In this document: piece by piece, positions 1 through 8,837 of the stretch
Layout of the letters: each line of letters begins with the position of its first letter
Position numbering within the stretch: the first letter of the stretch is position 1
From: Euperipatoides rowelli
Taxonomy: Eukaryota > Onychophora > Udeonychophora > Euonychophora > Peripatopsidae
Assembly: GCA_003024985.2 (NCBI GenBank)
Contig: PXIH01S0014533.1
Direction: 5' to 3' (one strand)
DNA: 15,777 nt
The notes under the pieces: generated by a model
The model's input: only the letters and a program-made list of their open reading frames with translations
The model's database searches: none
What the model was told of the DNA's origin: nothing
Program-made: the position numbers and the translations under genes

Positions 1-65
1 CAAAATCTGAATAAATTATTTATTATCAATAATATAAAATATAAGTTAGTTAATTTTAAACATAC

Positions 66-2308
66 CTGATTTAAGGGGGCAGGTTCACCAAATACTGGAG
101 AAGATGGTCTAGGCACAGGTGAAGTTGGTGATGCAGAGCCTTCTCTAGAGTCTCCTCCCTGTCGCCCTTTCATTATTTCATCAACTTCAGAAGTTGGCGA
201 AGTTGCTCGCTTCTCACTGGGTACATGAACTGGTGATGGAAATTCTGGAGATTCTAAAGCATCTGAATAAGCATCTTGAGGGGAAAGCGCAAAAATATCA
301 GTGGTCTTGGACCAGTTATGTTCTTTTTTCTTTTCACTGTGTCGAGCTAGCAAACTGTGTACTTTATCTAACGTTGTTTCAGGGATGTTAGCTTCTTTAC
401 CAGCTGTATTTAATTCAAGTAGTTTGTTGGACTTAATCCTTTCTTTGCCTATATTCATCATATGTGTAATGGCATCATTCAAAAGATTCTGAGTTAAAGT
501 TTGTGATATTTCGGCAGCCAATGTTTGTTTAGAATGTTCAGTAAACTGATCATCCGATATTTCAATTATCATTTCTTCTTCAATGTGAATTTCATAAGTT
601 GTTGAAGAATCTATTATTTCTTTGTTTATCAAGTTTTCTGTAGAAGAATTTTGTTTTTCAGCTTTTTTAACAATGTTTTGCTGCTTTGCGATAGAACTGA
701 TAACAGATACAGAATCTTGTATAATCATATTGGCTAAACTATCTGTTATTTTATCAACAAGCCCGTTCAATGCTAACCTTCTTTTCTCTTCGATCATTGT
801 ACTTTCATTCTTACTATCGGCTTTCTTTTCTTCTGCTAAAAGCCAAGGTAATGGACTACTAGAAAACTGTTCCACAGCCAAAGCAGTAGAAAAAATAACA
901 TCTTGTAAATCTATGTCAGAATCCTGAGTTTTATCTTCAGGTGTGGAATTCATTATTTCTTTTACATCATCAGTTTTTTCTGTTTCAATTTTTTCAGATG
1001 TTTTAATGTTGTCTTCAAATTCAAATGATTTACCGATATTGCCAATTTCAGTATGATCAAGCGATAAACTTTCATTTGAACTTCTATCAATAACTGAATT
1101 CTGTTCTATTTCTAATGACATTTCTTTTTCCTGAAGTTGTTCAATTTCCTGAAATAAATAGTGAGGTGATTTCTCTTCGACTAATGTATCCTGAGAATCT
1201 TTGCTAGGAAGTTCTTCTTCTATTTCTACATCATCGACCTCTTTCTCATCTTGATTTCTAATAGCTGAAAGTGAAATTTTGTTTAAGGGTACAAATAGGC
1301 CACAATTAAAGTCACAATGAAAATATTCCACACCATCTACTGCTCCATTACAATTCCCTTCAGCATGATCCAATTCCACTCCTGCCCAAAATCCACTGGC
1401 AAATAAAGTTTTCCCAATAAATCGTAGAGTGCCCATCATAGAACCTTCAATATTAACTCTGTCTCCAATTTGTGGTTTTTTCAATTCTTCTAAATGGGAA
1501 ATGGTATGACTAGAATTTGAAGAATGTTCAGATATTTCCTTAGTTTCATAAGAGCTATTTAAATATGATATATTTTTAGATTTTTCATCATTTTTGCTCA
1601 TAAAGCCCTCCTTTTCATTCAAACTTGAAGATTTATTGGATAATTCAGAATTTGATCGACTACGTTCACCTTCAAATACATTAACCCCTAGAGATTTATT
1701 GGATAACCCAGAATTTGTTCGGCTACGTCCCCCTTCTATTGCAAATGAAGTCTCAGAAAAATCATCACTATAACTTGCTTCCAAACACTCAGAGGTAGCA
1801 TGTAAGTCATGAATGGTTGGTTCATTTCTAGTTGAGACATTTGAATATACATCTAACACAGAATTATCATGTTCAATTTCTTCTGGCATTGTAGATTCCT
1901 TCACAGTTTCAATTTCAGATGATATAGATAATATTTCAGAAGGGACTTTTTTAATCTCAACTTCAGGAGTTTTCTTTTCCTTTCCTTCTATAACGGATTT
2001 GTTTACTTCAATTTGAAGAGAACTGTCCTCTATATTTACTGAACCATGAAGGGAGATGAATTTGTTTTTAACTGTGGAATTAGATTTAACACTTTGGCTT
2101 CCATCACTCTGCTCAGTGGCAACAGATTCAGTGATCTCATCTTTGATTCCTTCTTCATCAATCTCACTGGTGATTTCAGAACCAGGCAGATCTCTTAATG
2201 TTGGTGACTCAGACAATTCAATACTTTCATCAATGCTTTCAAGAGAAACCCGTTTCAAAGCACTCAGCTGATCAGACATCCATCCCGGAGAGATAGCTTT
2301 AAAAACAT
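66..2308 (-). CDS. CEP350: CEP350-like protein, large internal exon with CAP-Gly domain (partial gene)
   Basis: The minus strand is open without a stop for the whole exon (748 codons counting the shared first codon). The acceptor is CCATTTAG just after a T17 tract and the donor is CAG/GTATGT. Residue numbers count from the start of the 62-residue upstream exon. The exon gives a Ser/Glu-rich region (64-342), a CAP-Gly domain (343-407), an acidic linker, two helical motifs (583-606 and 663-686), and a Ser-Pro-rich end with PRPSSPVFG at 795-803. The CAP-Gly carries GFWAGVELD and GNCNG. CEP350 family proteins have this CAP-Gly near the C-terminus, followed by helices and a PRPxSPVFG segment; they anchor microtubules and partner proteins at centrosomes and basal bodies. 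The exon ends in phase 0 and the remaining C-terminus lies outside the window. The CAP-Gly identity is firm; the CEP350 orthology rests on remembered motifs, so other large CAP-Gly proteins are a less likely alternative. Confidence 0.88.
438..509 (-). other. Amphipathic helix motif, copy 2 (residues 663-686)
   Basis: ISQTLTQNLLNDAITHMMNI repeats the spacing of copy 1 exactly: I, L at +4, D at +11, V or I at +13, I at +19. The offset between the copies is 80 residues. DNA similarity is low, so the duplication is old or the similarity reflects shared structural constraint. Confidence 0.55.
678..749 (-). other. Amphipathic helix motif, copy 1 (residues 583-606)
   Basis: The segment ITDSLANMIIQDSVSVISSI has hydrophobic residues at helix spacing around a central Asp (D594), and lies about 175 residues after the CAP-Gly. 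Human CEP350, as I remember it, has a similar stretch after its CAP-Gly containing LTDSLL and KDTV. It is probably a short helical interaction element; the partner is unknown. Confidence 0.6.
1275..1469 (-). other. CAP-Gly domain (microtubule/EEY-tail binding fold), residues 343-407
   Basis: The domain reads IGDRV at its start, then GTLRFIG, the hallmark GFWAGVELD, the loop GNCNGAVDG, YFHC, CGLFVP and KIS. About 65 residues is the normal length for the fold. Classical CAP-Gly domains have GKNDG in the ligand-binding loop. Here it is GNCNG, which keeps the two glycines and the second Asn; CEP350 proteins, as I recall, have GNNNG. The aromatic residues F369, W370, Y391 and F392 that shape the binding pocket are present, so the domain looks intact. 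Confidence 0.93.
1629..1736 (-). repeat. In-frame tandem duplication, 63-bp period (21 residues)
   Basis: Two DNA copies start at 1629 and 1692. Over the first 45 bases or so I count six differences, after which they diverge. On the coding strand they encode RSRTNSGLSNKS (257-268) and RSRSNSELSNKS (278-289), each preceded by EG. Because the period is a multiple of three, the frame is preserved. RSRxNS resembles a basophilic-kinase site; that reading is inference. Confidence 0.85.
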
Positions 2309-2336
2309 CTAAATGGAAAAAAAAAAAAAAAAAGAG
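2309..2336 (-). other. 3' splice acceptor with T17 polypyrimidine tract
   Basis: On the minus strand a run of 17 T is followed by CCATTTAG and the first exon base at 2308. This is a strong metazoan acceptor and fixes the start of the large exon. Confidence 0.8.
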
Positions 2337-2707
2337 ATAAAATACATTTTTAAATTTTTATTAAAAAAATGTATTAAATTTAAAAAAAAAGTGTATAATG
2401 TGTATGTAAATATAACACAGCCTGTTCTCGATTTACATGATTAGTTTCCTGGAAAGTAGCACGTAAACATAATTTTCCCATAGGATATTTTAACGTTAAA
2501 CCTAAGATTTGGGAAAGTGATGAATTTTTTTTTTTTATATTGCATTCTAGTTTAAACTATGTTTATTATTTGATGAGAAAACTCTATTTATCGTAATGCA
2601 AGATGTAAATAGAATTAAAAGATTAATCCAGGAAAATCATGTCTTTCAATTTGTATTTTCTTTTCAATAAATATTTTATTTTAATAATGATAAACGTGAA
2701 CATTGAG
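2337..2707. other. Unassigned AT-rich intronic DNA
   Basis: The stretch contains A/T homopolymers and no coding frame, hairpin or repeat that I could assign. Confidence 0.6.
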
Positions 2708-2990
2708 CATTCAATAAAAGTGGAAATCATTTATTTATTATAAAATACACTTATTAGGAGTCTAGATTGCTGCAAACTGTTTCCCATAAACTAATCATAG
2801 CAATAAAGATTTTTTTCACTTCATTTGGGAGAAAAAAAGTCATCAGATATTCAATTAGTGTAGCAGAAGTTATTTTATTATAAAATGACACTTATTACAA
2901 GCTAAGACAATTGCCAATTGCTTCCTCTAAACAAATCATAGCATAAAGAAATTTCACCCCTCACTGATAATTGATTGGATAAATGAAACA
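2708..2990. repeat. Diverged tandem duplication, unit about 140 bp
   Basis: Two adjacent units begin near 2708 and 2849. They share ATTCAAT, then TTATTATAAAAT followed by ACACTTATTA, then TAAAC-AATCATAGCA and an AAAGA..TTTCAC stretch, in the same order and spacing. Substitutions and small indels are frequent, so the duplication is old. No coding content is apparent. Confidence 0.7.
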
Positions 2991-4080
2991 TTATGTTCTG
3001 AATTTGATGATTCTGCCTCAGTTGTCAATAGAGAGACTTTACGTCTCTGGATATAAATGCAGTATAAATAAATATGGGACGTTTCACTGGTACGTTACTG
3101 GATGTGGAGATTTTTTTTACAAAACAGCTATCTATCAAAGGGTACATAAAATAATTTAGAATGAAATCCCTAACTAAAATTGATAAATAATAAATTAATT
3201 AATTTTGAAGGGAAAAAAAATATACTTTTTAGAATACATACGCAAGTGTATCTCTAGTGCCTATGTAGCACTTCATTTTAATGTACTCAAGTGCATCTCT
3301 GGAGTTGAAAGGGTTAAAGGTATTGTTATTGGACAAATCAATACAATACAAAGATTGTCACCTGACTTTGCCAGAAGTCAAGATATTATGCAAATATTTC
3401 ATCATTTAAAAGACAACCAAACAACCTATATTTGCGGGAGTTACACGCCTAGCGGCACGGTTGATATGATTTTGTAAATATTTCACTTTTAAGTTTATTT
3501 TGTTTTTTTTTTGTTTATTATTTCTAGTCCAGTTTATGCAATTGGTGTCAGTTTATTGGATTATGAATTTACAATCGATATAAAGTATCTTTTTTTAAAA
3601 ACAGTTTGTTTTCTGATTGATATCTACAGTAGGGGATTCTTAAGGCCTTCGGGTTGTCATCATGTTGCATCTGTACTTGTGTATATTTATGTTTTTAGGA
3701 AAAGATTGTATATAATTCTGGATATTTCTTCGATTTATTTGCCTTTTACGTTTGAAGTTCATTTTATTTCATTGAGGTGAGTGGATGGATGTTTTGCCTT
3801 GTCTATAATTGCCTTTTCCCCCCCGTTGTCCATACACATTAATTCATAATGGCGTTCCGCAGGATTTTACAGTAAACATTATTTTTATGGATTACACCGT
3901 GATTGTTTGACTGATATAATTCATTGTTTGTCTTTACAATAATTATAATATATCGTAATAATTACTGATTCCATCTGGATTATGGCTACATCCTGTATTC
4001 CTGTAACGTGAGTGTAATGTGGACATTGGCTGAACATTTATCAATGCATTCTTAATTTTTTTTTCTAATCAATTATTATT
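2991..4080. other. Unclassified repeat-like DNA upstream of a LINE-type 3' end
   Basis: The region holds a small hairpin (AGAGAC at 3032-3037 with GTCTCT at 3043-3048). It also has a short direct repeat, CAAGTGYATCTCTRG, at 3243 and 3288, and one copy of a motif shared with 13345..13515. Open frames of about 90 codons at 3205..3477 and 3511..3780 match no family I know. Given the LINE-like end just downstream, this may be the decayed body or 3' UTR of that element. Confidence 0.4.
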
Positions 4081-4285
4081 TGTAAGTATTGTAAATAAGG
4101 CCCACATCCTTGCGGGCTAGCCTTATCTTTTCAAATTCTAATTCAATTTGATTTTTATGTAAATATTTTATTTTTTTATTTAATGAATAAGTCTAATATT
4201 TGTGCGGAACTTTGCCTTTTAACTGAGATTAATCTGTATTGTATATTTATAATTTCTTAATAAATGTAATAATAATAATAATAAA
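4081..4285 (+). mobile_element. 3' terminus of a non-LTR retrotransposon, hairpin plus (AAT)n tail
   Basis: A stem-loop with TAAGG (4096-4100) pairing with CCTTA (4121-4125), and CCC (4101-4103) pairing with GGG (4114-4116), is followed 130 bp later by TTAATAAATG and about six AAT repeats ending near 4285. Short trinucleotide tails behind a 3' UTR hairpin are typical of several LINE clades. The same motif order occurs at 11545. The clade is not determinable from this piece. Confidence 0.5.
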
Positions 4286-5051
4286 TTAGCATAAATGTTA
4301 TGCACTAATGACTTACAGAAGGATCAAAATTTTATATTTTTAAACTAGACTAGATATTCTGGTTTGGTAGTGCATTTTTAACTTATATAAATCGATTGTA
4401 ATTTAAATTAAAATCGTATTAGCAATACTGATATTGATTGATAGCATAATTCTAAAACCTATGAGTGATACGGGTAAGGAGTTTCGACAAGTTTTGTCAT
4501 GCAATGACATGCATGACTCTATGGTAACCATTCCAATTAACTGGTAATTTTTTTTAAAAAAAGTAAGATAATTTTTTTCTACATAATTCGGTAGAATAGA
4601 TTAATAGCAAAATTAGTTTTCTGTTACAATAGACCAAATTTCTCAGTTTTTTAAGCCTATAATTTTTTTTGCCAGTATCACACCCCCTAAAAAATTTAAT
4701 ATTTCTGGGATGGTATCCATGGTTATCATACAGTGTATATACAAATATAATTTCAAAGGCAGAAACAAGTTTTACATATTATTAATTAGGTGTATTAATA
4801 CACCTAGCTAATTGATCTTCAAAATTAGAATTGATCTTCAAAATTCTTCTCAAGATAGCCTGTAATAAATAACTTAAATATAAATATTAATAATTATGGT
4901 ATGTCCATTAACACAGCTAAATCAGTTGTAATGATTCATAATTTTTCAAAATCCCTCTATCTCTCACATTACATAATGAGAATGAATTTTTTTTGGAGTA
5001 ATTATTCAGGACAATTTTAAATGGTCTAAACATATAGACTACATTGTTTAA
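4286..5051. other. AT-rich intronic DNA with short palindromes
   Basis: It contains the hairpin GTCATGCA / TGCATGAC (4496-4503 and 4510-4517). It also has a perfect 20-bp palindrome at 4787-4806 centred on ATTAAT, and a direct repeat AATTGATCTTCAAAATT at 4810 and 4829. No gene is visible. Confidence 0.6.
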
Positions 5052-5495
5052 AAAGCTACAAATTTTTTTTTATACTATACAAACCTCAAAAAAGTTTGCA
5101 AAGATATTAACATTCTTAAACTAGCATATTTAAACTTAATTCGATCTCAATTGGAATACTGTGCAGTGGTTTGGAGTAAATCCCTTACTTTAATCCAGAA
5201 ACAAAAATTAGAAACATTTCAGAAATGTGCAGTTCATCTAATACTTCATGACTGCAATATTTCCTATTCTAAAGCATTGAGAATCTTAAATATGGATTCC
5301 CTTAAGGATAGAAGATCTCAGATTTTCCTTAAATTTTCCTTATCTTCTCTTAAATATTTTCCTGTAAACTGTTATGCTATGTCTAATCATTTTACAAGAC
5401 ATTCTAATTTACTGCACAAAAAATTTATCAGAACTACAAGATTCAGTAACTCTTCTATTCCAAGTATGTTCAAAGTGATTAACCTTAATAGATAA
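5052..5495 (+). pseudogene. Non-LTR retrotransposon ORF2 C-terminal fragment
   Basis: After a stop at 5049 the frame is open to TAG... TAA at 5495 (about 147 codons). It reads ILKLAYLNLIRSQLEYCAVVW near the start, then QKLETFQKCAVHLIL, SKALRILNMDSLKDRR, and near the end TTRFSNSSIPSMF. This is the usual C-terminal tail after the reverse-transcriptase thumb in Jockey/CR1-type LINEs: a R-LEY-VW block, a LE-Q-A block, a L-LxxRR block and a R-NS-IP block. The reverse-transcriptase core is absent upstream, so the copy is 5' truncated, as LINE insertions often are. The stop is at the position expected for the end of ORF2, and the following few hundred bases are probably the 3' UTR. Confidence 0.82.
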
Positions 5496-6472
5496 ATTTT
5501 ATTCATTTTTTTTATAAGTTTTTAATCATATAATGTAAATGAGTCTACATCTGTCAAGGGCTAAGGTCTCATACAAATTTTTCATCATATATTTCCCTTT
5601 ATTATGTACTTATTCACATTTTATTAATAAATAACCTTAAAATAATTGTTAAAATAGTGATCATTGGCAGTTTATATTTTAAAATATTTCTTAGCAATCT
5701 CTTGCACCTCCTTGCTAGAAATTGATATTTTAGTCCTTCATTAAACTTTGAAATTTCTTATTTCCACCCCAGTCTTACTATAATTGTGAAACAGTAACTT
5801 TTAGCTTTATTGGAACTTTAATAGAATGAATAAAGCTAATTAAATTTGAAGCTAAAATAATTGCTTCAAACTCATATAATATTAAATTAATTTCCATTCG
5901 ATAAAGATAAATGATTAAATTTTTTTTCTTTCAATTTGTAAACTATGAAACAGTGACATAAGATTGTTCAGTCAACGAAGCATTCCTTATAATCTTTCTC
6001 TTTTTAAGTCAAACTGCTTTAAATTAATGCTGGTAATCACAAAGGATTAATCAAATGGTCTATAAAATGTGTATGTTTTGTGTATTTGTTCCATGTTTGT
6101 ACATTTTATCGTAAGTGTTGTAAGCTTTATTTTTAGCCACATATTTTTTTTTTCACAGTGCTCGATCCGCCATCATTAATAAAGTCATACCCTACTGATA
6201 TGATGTTTAGGGAACTAATGCTCTTTTTTTTTAATAACTTTAGCAAAAATAGTAAAACTTAACCAATTTTAACATTTTTTTCTCAGTTCTATAGCTAAAT
6301 AAATATATTTTTAGAAAATTAAATTTTTATTTTTAATATTTTGCATGTTTATCCTACAAAAAACAAACAAAAAAACAATATATTTTTTTGGTGCGACTTC
6401 CGAGATCCGATCGTCAGTATATACTGTATATACAATATATATACATACTGTATAGTTACATTTCAGCTTAAC
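5496..6472. other. Probable LINE 3' UTR remnant, then unassigned AT-rich DNA
   Basis: The first 150 bp or so directly follow the ORF2 stop and contain ATTAATAAATAA near 5625, which could be a degraded tail. The remainder has no coding signal. The stretch 6415..6455 is a TA-rich palindromic run with two TACTGTA words. Confidence 0.4.
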
Positions 6473-7610
6473 TAGTGGCGGATTTAATGGGGAAAAATTA
6501 ATAATTGATGCCTTGGCCCCTGTCCATCAGGGTCCTGATGAAATAAAAAAAAATATTTTTATTTAACCAATAAACATCGTGGTGAATAAGAAGTCTGAGT
6601 CAGCCCAGCTTGAGTCCTGCTATGTAGCTTATCAGACATAAGACATCGGATAGCAAATAAACCCAATTTCTATCACTCTGCATATAAACTAAGTTTTTAT
6701 TCCTTTGGAGCAAAGAACTTCAATCCACTCCCATGCAATGCTAATGAATCACTCATGTTTATGAACGTCTTTATTTTTAAAAAAATAAAAAATAAAAACA
6801 ATAACTTGATATTAAATACATCTCATTGTTAGTTATTTGAAAAAGTGTTAATTATAAATAAAAAAAAGGACGCTCGTAATATTGCTGAAATGGACTTAAA
6901 AAAAAAAAAGTTTATAAACTGGGTGACGATCCCTCCTCCCGTCACAATCACCAAATAGATTGTGACTGCTTTTGTCACCCCTGATGTAAGGTATCTATAT
7001 TAGATCTTCAATGTTTTTTTTTTATTCAGTTTGATTTTGCAGACAAATGAGATTCATTTTCTTTGGCCCTGCTGATAAACATAGTGTTTTCTCACAAGTA
7101 ACTGGCCAACTGGGTTAATTCTAGTTTCATATTTAATTTATTGGGTAAAAATCACTAAAATGGAATGAATAAATTTTTTATTATAAAAACATTTAATGAC
7201 TTTTTTTTGCAATAATTTTATTATATTTTTGCCAAACAGGAAATGACTTTCCCTTATAGGTTTAATGCTATAATATGGGCTACTACGGGTGGCATGACAT
7301 TTTCAATTTTCATGATCATAAGAAATTTTTATCGAATAATAGGCTACTGGAGATCTTGAACTCACAAGAACTTCAATAAGTGAAAATTAATAGTAAACAT
7401 TTTTGAACTTTTTAAATAAAATCTAATATTTTCTGTTTGTTATTAAATGAAAAATTAAAAGATTTGTTGAGTTTAAGTAGGCCTATTAACTATTTTTATA
7501 ATTTGTTAATCAAATAATCAATATAAATAATACCTATTTTAAATTTGTCAAACTACAGTAGTCTATGTATTTACATCAGTTTTCAGCTTTTCAATATTAT
7601 AAGTATGTTC

Positions 7611-7641
7611 CAATATTATAAACTGTAAGTTTATAATATTG
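7611..7641. repeat. Perfect 14-bp-stem hairpin with 3-nt loop
   Basis: CAATATTATAAACT (7611-7624) is followed by GTA and then AGTTTATAATATTG (7628-7641), the exact reverse complement. A further CAATATTATAA copy lies at 7592. The stem is all but pure A/T. Confidence 0.85.
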
Positions 7642-7716
7642 AAAGAAATTAGCCTATTTGTTTTACAATGTATGAAGGTATTTTTTTATAACATTATTTA
7701 ATTTTAATTGGTGGTT

Positions 7717-7739
7717 TTTCTTTCTTTCTTTCTTACTTT

Positions 7740-7770
<31 letters not shown>

Positions 7771-7786
7771 CGGCAAAAAAAAAAAA
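7717..7786. repeat. TTTC repeat plus T13-G21-CGGC-A12 homopolymer tract
   Basis: A short TTTC microsatellite leads into 13 T, 21 G, CGGC and 12 A. Such runs are prone to slippage and to sequencing or assembly error, so the exact lengths should be treated as approximate. Confidence 0.85.
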
Positions 7787-8109
7787 CTATCCATCATAAG
7801 GCTCATACTTCACCTTAATTAAATTGACTTATAAAATTCCTTCAATTTTAATAAATTTGAATTACCGGTAAATTAAATGTTAATAAATTGTTATCCTACT
7901 ATACTTAAATAAAAAAATATATAAATTTTATTTTTAAAACTTTTCTTAACTTGTAGGAAGGGATGAGCCCCATTCCACTACATAATCTGCTTTACATTAT
8001 TTCGATTGTAGGGGTCCCTAATAAAAATGTCTAAACTGGGCTCTTCTTTTGTTTTACAGGCCCTTATTTATTTTTGCCCATTGGGCCCTTTACCTTAAAT
8101 CCGCCACTG

Positions 8110-8837
8110 AGCATGGCTATTTCAATTTTAGTTTAAATTTCAATTTTTTATTATCATTATGAGCTTATTTTTAATTCCGTTACTTTGCTTTGTTTTTTTT
8201 TCATTTGATTTTTTTTTTTTATAAAATTCAATTCAATAGCAAATCAAACTTTTAAACACAAACTCATATATAATTTAATTCTTCAACAACTTGATTATTT
8301 CTGACAAATTGATTCACAAACTGCCACATAAAAAAAGGAGGACAAACTAAGTTTGGTTAATTGAATGGCTTTAGTCACAGCATTGTTATAAAATTAGCTT
8401 CTATGGTGATCTTTAGAATTTCAAATTTTCTAACAATTTGTCAAGCTCAGATATAATAAAAAAAATTAATTTACCATTAATAAATAACAGAGTGTAAAAA
8501 GCAATGAGGAAGTAATGTGTATAAACATTAGTAAATTAAACACATATGTTACTTATGTGATTGTTTTTAAAATTGGTGCCTTTCAGTATCATTTTCCTGA
8601 AAATAAACTGAATAGTCTGAATTGAATATTGATATACTGTTCTATAGTGCTGATATAGAAGCTGTAATTTTTTAATATTAATAATAAAAATAAACATATA
8701 TATTTATACACAAAGAAATACAGAATAAACAATATACAATGCAAATTCTATCACTGTATAAATTGTATAAACCGGTACTCTTTTAATATCTCTGCTGTCG
8801 ATAGAGAGATCAATTCATAATTTCTCCCTATCAACAT
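8110..8837. other. Unassigned AT-rich intronic DNA
   Basis: It includes poly-T runs near 8190-8220 and, at its high end (8800-8837), a GATAGAGAGA / TCTCCCTATC inverted pair. The LINE remnant beyond 8838 may fade into the last 90 bases. No gene was seen. Confidence 0.5.

Larger units (their letters stand above)
6473..8109. mobile_element. Non-autonomous DNA transposon with 15-bp TIRs, hAT-like
   Basis: The left end TAGTGGCGGATTTAA (6473-6487) and the reverse complement of the right end, CAGTGGCGGATTTAA (8095-8109), match at 14 of 15 positions. GC-rich GGCCC words follow inside both ends. Flanking octamers AGCTTAAC and AGCATGGC agree at 5 of 8 positions, compatible with a decayed 8-bp target duplication. 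CAGTGGCG-type ends occur in many hAT-superfamily non-autonomous elements; other superfamilies cannot be excluded. The 1.64-kb interior has no transposase frame. It contains a GTGAC/GTCAC-rich patch (6922-6992), a perfect hairpin and a homopolymer tract. Confidence 0.68.

Noticed and set aside
194-2271. Plus-strand open frames of 60 to 100 codons at 194, 301, 622, 1813 and 2056
   Set aside because: They lie antisense to the long CEP350-like exon, have low-complexity hydrophobic translations, and are explained by that exon's codon bias.
3200-3317. piggyBac-type end (GAAAGGG followed by TTAA at 3314-3317)
   Set aside because: The only candidate partner on the left (TTAA at 3199, then TTTTGAAGGG) is in direct rather than inverted orientation, so no TIR pair exists.
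3205-3780. Two open frames of about 90 codons as host or transposon genes
   Set aside because: The translations match no family I know. One overlaps a small repeat also found in non-coding form at 13345..13515.
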